Shown here: positions 26,726-35,904 of the stretch, in pieces | How positions within the stretch are numbered: position 1 is the first letter of the stretch | How the letters are laid out: every line of letters starts with the position of its first letter | Source: Burkholderia ubonensis | GTDB lineage: Bacteria; Pseudomonadota; Gammaproteobacteria; Burkholderiales; Burkholderiaceae | DNA length: 64,000 bases | Assembly: GCF_001718695.1 (NCBI RefSeq) | Contig: NZ_CP013422.1 | Coordinates: forward strand, 682,001 to 746,000 | Direction of reading: 5' to 3' | Notes under the pieces: model-generated | Seen by the model: the letters and a program-made list of their open reading frames with translations, nothing else | What the model was told of the DNA's origin: nothing | Database searches by the model: none | Position numbers and translations under genes: made by a program

Positions 26726-28783
26726 TCATTGCGCGGGGGCGTCGGCAGGCGTGCGGTGGCACGTCGGCACGCCCTTCGCGCCGGACAGTTGATAGACGAG
26801 CTTGTGCGCATTCGTCGCCGCGCGCCCCGCGGGCGAACTCAGCACCACGTAGCGGCTGAACTGCCCCTGGCCCGTCGCTTCCTTCGTGATGATGAGCGGC
26901 GCGAGCACGGGATCGGCGCTGGCCGATTCCGGGTCGATCACGCGGCGCACGTGCGACAGGCTCGTCACGTACCAGTCGGCGTTCAGCTTCGGCGTCTTGA
27001 GAATGAACGGACGGTACGCCGGCCCCGCATAGTGGCTGTCGATGATCATCCACGGGTCCATGTCGGTCGTACCGATCTCGGACGGCTGCACCTTGGTCGT
27101 TCCGCCGTCCGCACGCGAGAAGAAGCCGCCGAAATCGCCGCCCAGACGCGAGCCGCTCGCGCCGGCCACCGCCGGATCGTAGCGTTGGCCTTCGGGGCCG
27201 TTGCGCAGGTCGCTGAAGCGCTTGCCCGTCCACGTGACCACGTGCGACACGACGAAGCCCGACATCATGCTCTGCGGCGCCGCTTGCGGATGCGCGGTTT
27301 CGGTGATGTACAGCAGATCGCCGGGGCGCAGATGATCGACGAATTGCGCGACGTTGTCCTGATTGATGTCGAGCAGCACGCCGGCCTGGTCGGTCACGGC
27401 CGCGAGCGGGTCCGAACCGATCGAGCATGCCTGCGTGCCGATGCCCGTCTGCAGGTTGCCGCTTGCGTGCGTGATGCCGGCAAAATCGTAGGCCCACGAC
27501 GTGAAGTCCGAACAGTCGACGCCTTGCCACTTGATGTCGGCGTTGGCGAGCGTCGCGGTGGTCTGCGCGCCGTTGCTGCGTCGATGCGGCGCGCAGGTCA
27601 TGGACTTCGACGACGTATCCGAGTTGAAGAACGACGGGCGCGAAGCCGGCGGCAGCCAGCCCGGAATATGGTGATGGCAGTAGTTCAATTCCTGGTCGAC
27701 CCAGTAGTTCTCGGTTGCCAGCAACAGCTCGCGCTGGAACGTCGCGACGTCGCCGGCGCACGACGCCGTCGTGATCGCGCCGTAGACGGCCGCGCGCGGG
27801 CCCCACGAGCCGCCGTCGGCGAAGCTCGACCAGTTGTCGACGGTCACGTCGTGTCCGAGCCGCGCCTGCACGTCGTTCTTGCGGCTCGTGAAGAGCGGCA
27901 ACTGCTCGTTGTAGAGCGCGACGCGATCGCGGCATGCGCCGTCGCTGACCGTGATCGTCGCCGGCTTGCCGGGGACGACGGGCTTGAGCATCGCCACTGA
28001 CGCGATGCCCGAACGATTGCGCGGGTTCACTGCGTAGCTGGCCGCGCCGGTCGTCACCGCGCAATTTCCGCCGGGCGGCGCAGCGAGCGTCCCGTCGGCC
28101 GCGGGATTGCCGGCGCCGGTATTGCACTCGGTCAGCGTGTCGCCGTTGGCCGATTGCGCGGCGATGTTCTGCGTGCTGTCCTGAACCGATGCGCCGGTGT
28201 CGGTGCGGCTCTGCGATTCGGCGCCGAGCGCCAGCGCCATTTTTGCGCCGTCGGACAGATCGGCGGCAGCGAGCGCCGTACCGGGCGCGACGAACGCCGG
28301 TGAGGTCTGCTGCACGTCGAACCCGCCGGCGAACGCGTTGACCTGCACCATCGCCGCCGCGAGGTTCGCGCTGGTCAAGCCGCCTGCGGCGCGTGCCGCC
28401 TGAACGATCGCGTTCGAATAGACCGACACGATCATGCGCGCCGGCGCAGCCGTGAAGACGGCTTCGATGTCGCCTTGCAGCGCCGTGCGCGTACCGGTCG
28501 CTTCCTCGTCATACACGCCGCCCGTGGCGCGCACGAGCACCGGATAGTGCACGGCGCCGCCGAGCACGAACGTGCCGTCGTCGCGGGTCACCGCATGGGC
28601 GATCGGCTGGTCCGACGCGGAGCCGTCGGCCGCGACCGCATAGACGCTGACCGACGCGTTGCGCAGCGGCCCCATATAAACGGCGCCGGTGGTCGATGAC
28701 GATGCACCGCCTCCGCATGCAGAAAGGGAAAGTAGGAGTGCGGCGCCGAGCGCGGCATTGCGAAGATTGGGGTTCACGATCAC
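26726..28783 (-). CDS. Large lipoprotein with NlpC/P60-like cysteine peptidase domain
   Basis: A 685-residue exported lipoprotein. The signal ends in lipobox LSLSACGGG (Cys about residue 23). An N-terminal beta domain (NASVSVYAVAADG, TRDDGTFVLGG) resembles carboxypeptidase-regulatory-like repeats. A C-terminal papain-like NlpC/P60 core is suggested by GVDCSDFTSWAYDFAG with Cys about residue 424, RPGDLLYI, and SHVVTWTG with His about 514. It may cleave cell-wall peptides or act as an amidase at the cell surface. Two GTG starts are possible (28783 and 28777); AGG lies closer to the second. It is convergent with the response regulator gene. The family assignment of the peptidase is by motif only. 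Confidence 0.75.
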   Translation of the reverse strand: MIVNPNLRNAALGAALLLSLSACGGGASSSTTGAVYMGPLRNASVSVYAVAADGSASDQPIAHAVTRDDGTFVLGGAVHYPVLVRATGGVYDEEATGTRTALQGDIEAVFTAAPARMIVSVYSNAIVQAARAAGGLTSANLAAAMVQVNAFAGGFDVQQTSPAFVAPGTALAAADLSDGAKMALALGAESQSRTDTGASVQDSTQNIAAQSANGDTLTECNTGAGNPAADGTLAAPPGGNCAVTTGAASYAVNPRNRSGIASVAMLKPVVPGKPATITVSDGACRDRVALYNEQLPLFTSRKNDVQARLGHDVTVDNWSSFADGGSWGPRAAVYGAITTASCAGDVATFQRELLLATENYWVDQELNYCHHHIPGWLPPASRPSFFNSDTSSKSMTCAPHRRSNGAQTTATLANADIKWQGVDCSDFTSWAYDFAGITHASGNLQTGIGTQACSIGSDPLAAVTDQAGVLLDINQDNVAQFVDHLRPGDLLYITETAHPQAAPQSMMSGFVVSHVVTWTGKRFSDLRNGPEGQRYDPAVAGASGSRLGGDFGGFFSRADGGTTKVQPSEIGTTDMDPWMIIDSHYAGPAYRPFILKTPKLNADWYVTSLSHVRRVIDPESASADPVLAPLIITKEATGQGQFSRYVVLSSPAGRAATNAHKLVYQLSGAKGVPTCHRTPADAPAQ

Positions 28784-29211
28784 CTGCCGTCAGGATGTGC
28801 GGGTATTTCCGGGTGCGACGTCGCGTCGAATGCACGAAGGTCGCGGAAGCGATGCACGGAATCGGCAGAGTAGGGACGATCGGCGCCGGTTGATATGAGG
28901 ATAAGCATGGCATGTCGCGGCCATTTCATCGAATCGACGGCCTGCAAATCCGCATTTCGCGCTCGGAGGCCCGCTGGAAAAGGCGCATCGGATCGTTGAA
29001 ATTAGGGAATGCTGCGCAGGCTGCGTACGATGTGCGACGTTCGTTCGCGGCGTTGGGGCAGGGTGTCTGCGCTTGATAAAGTCGGAACGTTGAATTGATC
29101 CGGACGCCATGTCGAAACGATGGCGCTGCGCGCTTGCCGAGCATCGGAACGCGCCCCGATTGCGCCACGTCCGCATGCCGCGCTGCCGTCGTGCCGGTCT
29201 GGCCGCCGACG
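28784..29211. other. Intergenic region
   Basis: About 430 bases upstream of the large lipoprotein gene, ending at the terminator of the small lipoprotein gene. It should hold the promoter of the large lipoprotein. No gene or clear repeat was seen. Confidence 0.5.
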
Positions 29212-29238
29212 AAAAAAAGCCCGCTTGGGAAGCGGGCT
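29212..29238 (-). terminator. Rho-independent terminator of the small lipoprotein gene
   Basis: On the minus strand, a perfect 9-bp stem (AGCCCGCTT/AAGCGGGCT at 29218-29226 and 29230-29238) with a three-base loop is followed by seven T residues (29212-29218). It starts 8 bases after the stop codon of the 53-residue lipoprotein gene, a textbook intrinsic terminator. Confidence 0.9.
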
Positions 29239-29246
29239 TCGTGCCA

Positions 29247-29408
29247 TCAGCAATTGCCTTTCTTCGCCTGGCCGGGCGGACAGAATCCGTTGCCCGGTCC
29301 GCCCTGCGGCGCGACGACGACCGGCGCGCCCGGCACGTAGGCGACACATCCGCTGAGTGCGCCCACCACGCTCGCTGCCGCGAGCAGCGCAATAACCCCT
29401 TTCTTCAC
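29247..29408 (-). CDS. Small lipoprotein, 53 residues
   Basis: A 53-residue lipoprotein starting GTG: (M)KKGVIALLAAASVVGALSG then C21 in lipobox LSGC, followed by VAYVPGAPVVVAPQGG and a short tail with two more cysteines (GFCPPGQAKKGNC). A GGGAGAACG Shine-Dalgarno precedes the GTG and a strong terminator follows the stop at once, so the gene is well bounded. It lies downstream of the DUF4382 lipoprotein gene on the same strand (59 bases). The mature part is only about 33 residues. The function is unknown. Confidence 0.8.
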   Translation of the reverse strand: MKKGVIALLAAASVVGALSGCVAYVPGAPVVVAPQGGPGNGFCPPGQAKKGNC

Positions 29409-29467
29409 ATCGTTCTCCCGTTATCGAGGAAAGGGCCGTGCGGCCCTTTCGTGGTTGCTGCCGAGCG

Positions 29468-30625
29468 TCAGAACGTGAAATTGACGTTCGTCTGGCTCGT
29501 CGTCGCGTTGACGTTCGTCGATTGCGTCGCGCCCGACGCGGCATCGGCCTCGATCGTGTATTGACCGGTGGCGCCCGGCGACGCGGCGAGCGCGACCGGC
29601 AACGTGCCCGAGTAGGTGCCGACGATCGGTGCGGCCGCGGGCAGGTTCAGCGCATACGCGCCGGTGTCCAGGTTCGCGTTGGCCGACGTGATCTCGTAGG
29701 CGTTCGCATCGACCGTCTGCAGCGCGCGCACCTGCGCGTTCGCACTCGGCGTCACGGTGCCGCTGACCGTGCTCATCGCCGAGGCCGGCAGCGCGATCGG
29801 CACGTTCGACGTCGACACGGCCGTGGTCGTGTTCACGACCACCGGCACCGAGCGGACGACGCCCGACGCGACGTTGTTCTGCACGATCACGACGTCGTAG
29901 TTGCCCTGCGTCGTGCTCTGGACCAGCGGCGACAGCACGAACTTGCCGCTGCCGTCGGCCACCGTGCCGCGCACGACCTTGCCGCCCTGTTCCGCGTACA
30001 CGGTCGCGCCGGCTTCCGTCGGCGAAACGTAGCCCGAGATCGCGCCGCTCACGATGGTCGGCGTCGCGGTCACGACCGGCTTCAGCGCATACGAGCCGTT
30101 GCCGCGCTGCACGATCGACTTGCATGCATTGAAGTCGAGCACGAGATCGACGAGCGTGTTCGGCTGCACGGTGAACGGGCTGATGATCTTGATGCCGCTT
30201 TGCGTCGCGCTCGGCGTCGCGAGCGGCTGCTCGGCGCCGCCCGTCGGCACGACCGAGTTCGCGAGCGTATTGCCCTGGTTCTGCGCGAGCACGAGGCGGA
30301 TCTGCTGGTACTGGCCGGCCGGCAGCGCGGTCTGGCCGAGGTCGGCGAGCGTGCCGTTGGTCAGCGACAGCAGGTCGATCTTCTGCTGCGCCGGCAGCGC
30401 GACGGTGGACCACCCTGCATCGTTATCGGCAGCATTCGCATTCGCATTGACGCGGACCTGCGACACCGTCACATAGACATGATCGAAGCCGCACGACGGC
30501 GCGTCGGTCATCGCAACGTGCAGCGTGCCGGTTTGCGTGCTGCCGCCGTCGCCGCCGCCGCACGCAGCCAGCGCGAACGGCACCATCGCCGCGCACAACG
30601 CGGCCTTCCAGAATCGATTATTCAT
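29468..30625 (-). CDS. DUF4382 domain lipoprotein
   Basis: A 385-residue lipoprotein starting MNNRFWKAALCAAMVPFALA with lipobox LAACGGG. The N-terminal half (TGTLHVAMTDAPSCGFDHVYVT, then PAGQYQQIRLVLAQN) matches the DUF4382 pattern of surface proteins. The C-terminal half holds beta-sandwich carboxypeptidase-regulatory-like repeats (SGYVSPTEAGATVYAEQGG) and a Thr/Asn/Ser-rich end. GAAGGGG lies before the ATG at 30625, so upstream codons to 30757 were dropped. It probably faces the periplasm or surface. No binding partner or function is evident. A short lipoprotein gene follows. Confidence 0.85.
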   Translation of the reverse strand: MNNRFWKAALCAAMVPFALAACGGGDGGSTQTGTLHVAMTDAPSCGFDHVYVTVSQVRVNANANAADNDAGWSTVALPAQQKIDLLSLTNGTLADLGQTALPAGQYQQIRLVLAQNQGNTLANSVVPTGGAEQPLATPSATQSGIKIISPFTVQPNTLVDLVLDFNACKSIVQRGNGSYALKPVVTATPTIVSGAISGYVSPTEAGATVYAEQGGKVVRGTVADGSGKFVLSPLVQSTTQGNYDVVIVQNNVASGVVRSVPVVVNTTTAVSTSNVPIALPASAMSTVSGTVTPSANAQVRALQTVDANAYEITSANANLDTGAYALNLPAAAPIVGTYSGTLPVALAASPGATGQYTIEADAASGATQSTNVNATTSQTNVNFTF

Positions 30626-30986
30626 TGTTTTGTCCCCTTCCATCATGATTGTGGATGGACCGAAGCATAGCCGCGCGCGGCGCCCACAGTGTGGACAGGT
30701 TTGCAACGAACGGTAAATTCTGCGTCCACGCGTAAAGGGGCTGGCTTGGCGGCGCATGTTCCGCCTCAGCGTCGCCGCAGTGCGGCGCGCCGCGAACGAA
30801 CGAGCGCGCCCGGCCGAACGTGATAGCAGCGGACGGCGCTGCTTAGATCGGCCGCGCGAGGCAAAAACTTGATGGGTAAAAGCACCGAACCCGCGGTATT
30901 TTTTTCCTCGTTATAGTGCGGACGTGAGCGGTGAACGCGGCGCAATGCGCACACACCGCCTGGCAACGACTGTAGACGGGTGCTGT
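30626..30986. other. Divergent promoter region
   Basis: A 361-base gap between the divergent DUF4382 lipoprotein gene and the small membrane protein gene. It must hold both promoters. No clear regulator palindrome was found. Confidence 0.45.
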
Positions 30987-31199
30987 ATGAAAAACACGAA
31001 AGAAACGACCATCGGACCGGCATGGGGTGTCGCGGCAGGCGTGCTGCTGGCCGCGGCGGGATTGAGCCTCGACCTCTTTCCGAAATCGCTGAACGGCACG
31101 GGCGCCGCCCACGACTTCCTGGCATTCGGCATCGCGATGCTCGGCATCTTTCTCGCCGTCTACTCGACGCACGAATTCCGCAGGAAGCGGATGCACTGA
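30987..31199 (+). CDS. Small two-helix membrane protein
   Basis: A 70-residue protein with two hydrophobic segments (AWGVAAGVLLAAAGLSLDLF, about residues 12-31, and FLAFGIAMLGIFLAVYST, about 44-61) and a basic C-terminus (EFRRKRMH), implying a small inner-membrane protein with both ends in the cytoplasm. Upstream in-frame codons to 30924 lack homologous character, and the ATG at 30987 was preferred. It is convergent with the 100-residue hypothetical gene (11-base gap). No family was recognised. Confidence 0.6.
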   Translation: MKNTKETTIGPAWGVAAGVLLAAAGLSLDLFPKSLNGTGAAHDFLAFGIAMLGIFLAVYSTHEFRRKRMH

Positions 31200-31210
31200 G
31201 CACCGGCGCG

Positions 31211-31513
31211 TTACGAGCGGGCGCGCCCGTTCGCGCAACCGGCGTCGGCCAGCAAATCGTCGACGATGATCTCGGCAGCGGCCTGGCCCGCGCACAGCGC
31301 GGTGCGCGTCGTGTCGAACAGGCGGCCGCCGTCGTCGGCGAGCCGGATCGGCGCGAGCAGCCGCGTGGCGCGCTCGCCCGCGCGCACCTGCACGATGGCG
31401 ACGAACCCGAACCGGGGCGGATCGGCCAGCGACGCGCGCGCGTGCGGCAGGTCGAGCCGGAATTCGCAGCGGACATCGATCGTGTATCCGCGGTAGGTGT
31501 ACGCACTGTTCAT
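31211..31513 (-). CDS. Hypothetical protein, 100 residues
   Basis: A 100-residue soluble protein starting MNSAYTYRGYTIDVRCEF and ending ADAGCANGRARS. It has regular codon use (G/C at third positions) and a compact alpha/beta composition with several conserved-looking motifs (YRGYTIDVR, PRFGFVAIVQVRAG). It appears to be a genus-conserved protein, but no named family was recognised. It lies 86 bases after the Nudix gene start on the same strand. Confidence 0.65.
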   Translation of the reverse strand: MNSAYTYRGYTIDVRCEFRLDLPHARASLADPPRFGFVAIVQVRAGERATRLLAPIRLADDGGRLFDTTRTALCAGQAAAEIIVDDLLADAGCANGRARS

Positions 31514-31599
31514 CTGCAGCTCGCTCGAGAGGGAACGCGACGACGGACCGTGGGCGCATGATATCGGCTCGTGCGAGCCGGCGGGGCTGGGGCGTCTAC

Positions 31600-32019
31600 C
31601 TAGGCGAGGATCTCGTGCCGGTAGACCAGTTCGACGATGCGCTTGGTCGGGATGCTGGCGCGCAGCGCCGCGACGCGATCGATCGCGAACCACTTGCACT
31701 TGTCGATCTCGTTGCTGGCGGTCGGCTTGTGTTCGGGGCCGACTTCCGCGAAGAACACGTGGTGCACCTTCGCGAGCCCGCTGAACTGCATCGAATAGAC
31801 GAGGCTTTGCCCGACGATGCCGGTTTCCTCGAGCAATTCGCGATGCGCGGCTTCGAGCGGCGTTTCGCCGCGTTTGATCGTGCCGCCCGGCAGCGCCCAG
31901 CGCGACGACATGCGGGCGACCAGCAGCACCTGCTCGGCGCGATAGCACACGATGGTCGCCCGTTCCTTGATCGGGACGGTGGCGATTTCGGGCGGGGCGA
32001 TGGAGGTGGCTGGCGACAT
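31600..32019 (-). CDS. Nudix hydrolase
   Basis: A 139-residue Nudix hydrolase that cleaves a nucleoside diphosphate linked to another group. The Nudix box is complete in residues about 46-68: GTIKRGE, seven residues, then RELLEETGI (the REuxEExGu catalytic Mg2+ site). WALPGGTIKRGE is the usual approach. The start MSPATSIAPPE fits the family length. It stands alone between the permease gene and a hypothetical gene on the same strand. The substrate is not predictable. Confidence 0.93.
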   Translation of the reverse strand: MSPATSIAPPEIATVPIKERATIVCYRAEQVLLVARMSSRWALPGGTIKRGETPLEAAHRELLEETGIVGQSLVYSMQFSGLAKVHHVFFAEVGPEHKPTASNEIDKCKWFAIDRVAALRASIPTKRIVELVYRHEILA

Positions 32020-32116
32020 GGTGCGATTCTAGCGGCTGCCGGGCGGCGGGCCAAGCAGCGGCGGCCGGCGTCGCCGAGCGCGACGATCAGATCGCGCCGT
32101 GCCGGCGTCGGTGGCG

Positions 32117-33505
32117 TTACTGCCGTTCCGGCAGAAACCAGTTCATCACCAGCGCACAGATACCGCCCGTGGCGACGCCCGATTCCAGCACGTTCTTGAG
32201 CGCATGCGGCAGGCTGGCGAGGATCTCCGGCACCTGCGACACGCCGAGGCCCAGCGCCAGCGACACCGCGATGATCAGCAGCGCGCGGCGATCCAGCCGG
32301 ACACCCGCGAGGATGTTGATGCCGGACGCGGCCACCGCGCCGAACATCACCATCGCGGCGCCGCCGAGCACGGGCTCGGGCACGGCCTGCAGCACGCCGG
32401 CCACCGGCGGGAACAGGCCCAGCACCACGAGCATGCCCGCGATCCAGAGGCCGACGTGGCGGCTCGCGATGCCGGTGAGCTGGATCACGCCATTGTTTTG
32501 CGCGAACACGGAACTGGGGAAGGTATTGAACACGCCGGCCAGCAGCGAGTTGGCGCCGTTCACCAGCACGCCGCCCTTGATGCGCTGCATCCACAGCGGG
32601 CCTTCGACGGGCTGCTTCGAGATCTTGCTGGTGGCGGTGACGTCGCCGATCGCCTCGAGCGACGTGACGAGGTAGATGATCAGCATCGGCACGAACAGCG
32701 GCCACGAGAATCCGATGCCGAAGTGCAGCGGAGTCGGGATCTGGAACAGCGCGGCTTCGTGCGCGCCGGTGAAGTCGAGCCGGCCCATGAACGCGGCCGC
32801 GAGATAGCCGACCGCGAGCGCGATGACGAGCGCGGTGCTGCGCACCCAGACGACGGGCACCCGGTTCAGCAGGATGATGGTGCCGAGGACGAGCCCGGAG
32901 AGCGTCAGGTTGTCGACGCTGGCGAAGGTGCCCTTGGCCATCGCGCCGTAGCCGCCGCCCATGCTGACGAGGCCCACCTTGATCAGCGTGAGGCCGATCA
33001 GCAGCACCACGATGCCGGTGACCAGCGGCGTGATGAGGCGCTTGATGAACGGCAGGATGCGCGACACCCCCATCTCGACGAACGAGCCGGCGATCACGAC
33101 GCCGAAGATGGCGGCCATCACGGTCTCGACCGGGGTGCCTTGCTTGACCATCAGGCTGCCGCCGGCGATCAGCGGGCCGACGAAGTTGAAGCTGGTGCCC
33201 TGCACGATCAGCAGGCCCGCGCCGAGCGGGCCGAAGCGCCGGCACTGGACGAAGGTCGCGATCCCGGAGATCACCAGCGACATCGACACGATCAGCGTCG
33301 TGTCGCGGCTGGGCACGCCGAGGGCCTGGCAGATCAGCAGGCCCGGCGTGACGATCGGCACCAGGATCGCCAGCAGGTGCTGCAGGGCGGCGACGAAGGC
33401 GACGGTCGGGGCCGGCCGGTCGTCGGGGCCGTAGACGAGGTCGCGCGCGGAAGATGCGTCGTCGGCGCCGTGAGCGGCGGATCGGGCAGAGGAGGCGGGT
33501 TGCAT
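32117..33505 (-). CDS. Xanthine/uracil permease (NCS2/NAT family)
   Basis: A 462-residue inner-membrane purine or pyrimidine/H+ symporter with 12-14 hydrophobic segments. The NAT family signature is seen in AQNNGVIQLTGIASRHVG, and the substrate-binding segment in SLEAIGDVTATSKIS. GTSFNFVGPLIAGG and QHLLAILVPIVTPGL are typical of the xanthine/uric acid branch (XanQ/UacT). The start at 33505 gives a short hydrophilic N-terminus before the first helix. A LysR gene lies behind it on the same strand (155 bases). Whether it carries xanthine, urate or uracil is not certain. Confidence 0.92.
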   Translation of the reverse strand: MQPASSARSAAHGADDASSARDLVYGPDDRPAPTVAFVAALQHLLAILVPIVTPGLLICQALGVPSRDTTLIVSMSLVISGIATFVQCRRFGPLGAGLLIVQGTSFNFVGPLIAGGSLMVKQGTPVETVMAAIFGVVIAGSFVEMGVSRILPFIKRLITPLVTGIVVLLIGLTLIKVGLVSMGGGYGAMAKGTFASVDNLTLSGLVLGTIILLNRVPVVWVRSTALVIALAVGYLAAAFMGRLDFTGAHEAALFQIPTPLHFGIGFSWPLFVPMLIIYLVTSLEAIGDVTATSKISKQPVEGPLWMQRIKGGVLVNGANSLLAGVFNTFPSSVFAQNNGVIQLTGIASRHVGLWIAGMLVVLGLFPPVAGVLQAVPEPVLGGAAMVMFGAVAASGINILAGVRLDRRALLIIAVSLALGLGVSQVPEILASLPHALKNVLESGVATGGICALVMNWFLPERQ

Positions 33506-33660
33506 GGACGAGCGGGCCGGACAGGAGGGAAAGTGCGGCATTTTAGCCGAACGGCCGGGGGCGCCGCCCCTTGGTGTGGCGCGACGGCCGGCGCCTGGCG
33601 GCCACGGAACGGCGGCCGCGAACGGAGTCGAGAACGACGGTGCGGCAGTCCCGTGTACGG

Positions 33661-34611
33661 TCAGCGCGGGCGGCGCGGCGCGCGGCTTTGCGGATACGCA
33701 CGCGTGCAGACGTCGATGACGACGTCGCGCAGCCGCCGATGCACCGGGTCGCCGTGCATGCGCGGGTGCCACAGCGCCGAGATCAGGATCTCGGGCAACT
33801 TGACCGGGATCGCGAAGCTGCGCAGCCCGAGCGCATCCGCGAGCCCCGGCGTGAGCGCGTTGCCGAGGCTCGAGCGCGGCACCAGCGCGATCAGGTCGGT
33901 GCCGGCCGCGACGCGCATCGCATCCGGATAGCCGGGCACGACCACGTGGACGTTGTGCGCGGCCACCGCCGTGCGCTCGCCGTCGTCGGCCGGGCCGCCG
34001 AAGTCGCCGAGCTGCGCCGCGATCACGTGGCGGCAGGCCGCGTAGCGCGCCGGCGTGATTCTGGCCGCGGCGAACAGCGGGTGGCCGCTGCGCGCCACCG
34101 CGACGTGCGCGTCGTGAAACAGCTCGCGCGTGTGCAGCTCCGGCGCGTCGTCGCCGCGCTTGCCGATGTCGAGATCGACCGAGCCGTCGCGCAGCGGCCC
34201 GGGGTCGCGCGCGAGCCGCGGCACGAAGCGCACGCGCACGCCGGGCGCGACGTCGCCGATCGCGGCGACGACCGGGCCGCCCAGCATCTCCATGAACGAC
34301 GCCGCCGCGCGCAGCGTGAAGGTGGCCGACAGCGTCGCGAGGTCGAGGTCGGCCGCTGCCGGCCGCAGCACGGCCTGCGCTTCGCGTGCGACCGCGTGCA
34401 CGCGCTCGCGCAACGCCGTCGCGTGCGGCGTCGGCACGAGCCGGCGTCCGGCGCGCACGAGCAGCTGGTCGCCGGTGGCCGCGCGCAAGCGCGCGAGCGT
34501 GCGGCTCATCGCGGACGCGCTTAAGCCCAGCCGGCGCGCGGCGCCGGTCACGCTGGCTTCGCCGAGCAGCGCGTCGAGCGCGGTGACGAGGTTCAGATCG
34601 AGGTCTTCCAT
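33661..34611 (-). CDS. LysR-type transcriptional regulator
   Basis: A 316-residue LysR regulator starting MEDLDLNLVTALDALLGEAS with HTH RLGLSASAMSRTLARLRAAT, of the NodD/NahR-like group with LVRAGRRLVPTPHA. The start at 34611 gives the normal N-terminus. Its start faces that of the SDR gene across 132 bases, so regulation of the SDR gene (and perhaps the operon behind it) is likely. Confidence 0.9.
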   Translation of the reverse strand: MEDLDLNLVTALDALLGEASVTGAARRLGLSASAMSRTLARLRAATGDQLLVRAGRRLVPTPHATALRERVHAVAREAQAVLRPAAADLDLATLSATFTLRAAASFMEMLGGPVVAAIGDVAPGVRVRFVPRLARDPGPLRDGSVDLDIGKRGDDAPELHTRELFHDAHVAVARSGHPLFAAARITPARYAACRHVIAAQLGDFGGPADDGERTAVAAHNVHVVVPGYPDAMRVAAGTDLIALVPRSSLGNALTPGLADALGLRSFAIPVKLPEILISALWHPRMHGDPVHRRLRDVVIDVCTRAYPQSRAPRRPR

Positions 34612-34743
34612 CCCGACAGCATAAGGCATGGCGCGGCGTGACATGGCGTCCGGTGCAATCGTGGATTGCGTTCGGTGCGTCTGGTGCATCCGATGGCGAG
34701 CGCCTACAGTAGCCGGAGACGAACGATCTCCAAGGTGAATACG

Positions 34744-35460
34744 ATGCAACCGACTCTCTCGCACGCCGGCACACCCTCGATCCTGCTGGTCGCCGCATCG
34801 CGCGGCCTCGGGCTCGCGATGGCCGAGCAGTTCCTGAATCACGGTTGGCATGTGACCGGCACGGTCCGCGCGGGCTCGGGCCGCTCGAAGCTGCACGACC
34901 TCGCCGAGCGCGTCGGCGCGCGGCTCGACATCGAGACGCTGGACATCTGCGAGCCCGCGCAGCTTGCCGCGCTGCGCGCGCGCCTGTCGGGGCGGCGCTT
35001 CGACATGCTGTTCGTCAACGCGGGCACGAGCAACGATCCGGCCGAGACGATCGGCGAAGTCACGACCGACGAGTTCGTGCGCGTGATGATCACGAACGCG
35101 CTCGCGCCGATGCGCACGATCGAGACGCTGCAGGATCTCGTGACGGCGGACGGCCTGATCGGCGCAATGTCGTCGGGGCAGGGCAGCGTGTCGAACAACG
35201 TCAACGGGATGCGCGAGGTGTACCGCGGCAGCAAGGCCGCGCTGAACCAGTTCATGCGCAGCTTCGCCGCGCGTCAGGCCGGTACGGCGCGCGCGATGGT
35301 GCTGATGGCGCCCGGCTGGGTCCGCACCGAACTCGGCGGCCCCGACGCGCGGCTGACGATCGACGAAAGCGTGCCGGGCCTCGTGAACGTGCTGCTCGAC
35401 AAGCGCCGCCGCCCGGGGCTCGAATACCTCGATTACCAGGGCCGCACGGTGCCCTGGTAG
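34744..35460 (+). CDS. Short-chain dehydrogenase/reductase
   Basis: A 238-residue classical SDR. The dinucleotide motif is degenerate (LVAASRGLGLAMAEQFL, with GLG kept and the first Gly changed to Ala), followed by LFVNAGTS in place of NNAG, the catalytic Ser in AMSSGQGS and the YRGSKAALNQ Tyr-x3-Lys motif. APGWVRTELGG closes the active site. It probably uses NADP(H) or NAD(H) on a small carbonyl compound. AAGGTG precedes the ATG. It is divergent from a LysR gene and followed by a three-gene overlapping operon 108 bases later. Confidence 0.9.
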   Translation: MQPTLSHAGTPSILLVAASRGLGLAMAEQFLNHGWHVTGTVRAGSGRSKLHDLAERVGARLDIETLDICEPAQLAALRARLSGRRFDMLFVNAGTSNDPAETIGEVTTDEFVRVMITNALAPMRTIETLQDLVTADGLIGAMSSGQGSVSNNVNGMREVYRGSKAALNQFMRSFAARQAGTARAMVLMAPGWVRTELGGPDARLTIDESVPGLVNVLLDKRRRPGLEYLDYQGRTVPW

Positions 35461-35568
35461 CGCGCGACGGTCGCGCTCTGCGCGCGTCGCGCCGATTCAA
35501 TACAATGCGACGTCGAGGTGCGCGCGCCGTGTCGGCGTGCCGACCAGCCGACAACTCCGGAGCGCAGC

Positions 35569-35904
35569 ATGAACGAACCCTACCTGCAGGTCATCGCGCA
35601 TTACTTCGCGAAACCCGGCAACGGCGAGCGCGTGATCGAGCTGCTCGCGCAGCTCGCGCCGCCCACGCGTGCGGAACCGGGCAACCTCGACTACGCGTAC
35701 TTCCGGTCGCCGGTCGATCCCGACCACATCGTGATCCTCGAGCGCTACCGTGACGCCGGCGGCCTCGACGCCCATCGGGAAACGCCGCATTTCCAGCGCA
35801 TCGGCATCGGCGAGATCATTCCGCTGCTCGATCGCCGCGACGTGACGCGCTACATGGTGCAGCCGGACACCGGCACGGCGACGCAACCGGGAGCCGCTCG
35901 ATGA
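35569..35904 (+). CDS. Antibiotic biosynthesis monooxygenase-like (ABM) domain protein
   Basis: A 111-residue dimeric ferredoxin-like alpha+beta protein: start YLQVIAHYFAKPGNGERVIE, then TRAEPGNLDYAYFRSP, and HIVILERYRDAGGLDAHRET followed by PHF. These match ABM/YgiN-type quinol monooxygenases and related small aromatic-metabolism enzymes. Its stop overlaps the start of the iron-type alcohol dehydrogenase gene by four bases, so translation is probably coupled. It may act on the same compound as that dehydrogenase. Confidence 0.85.
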   Translation: MNEPYLQVIAHYFAKPGNGERVIELLAQLAPPTRAEPGNLDYAYFRSPVDPDHIVILERYRDAGGLDAHRETPHFQRIGIGEIIPLLDRRDVTRYMVQPDTGTATQPGAAR

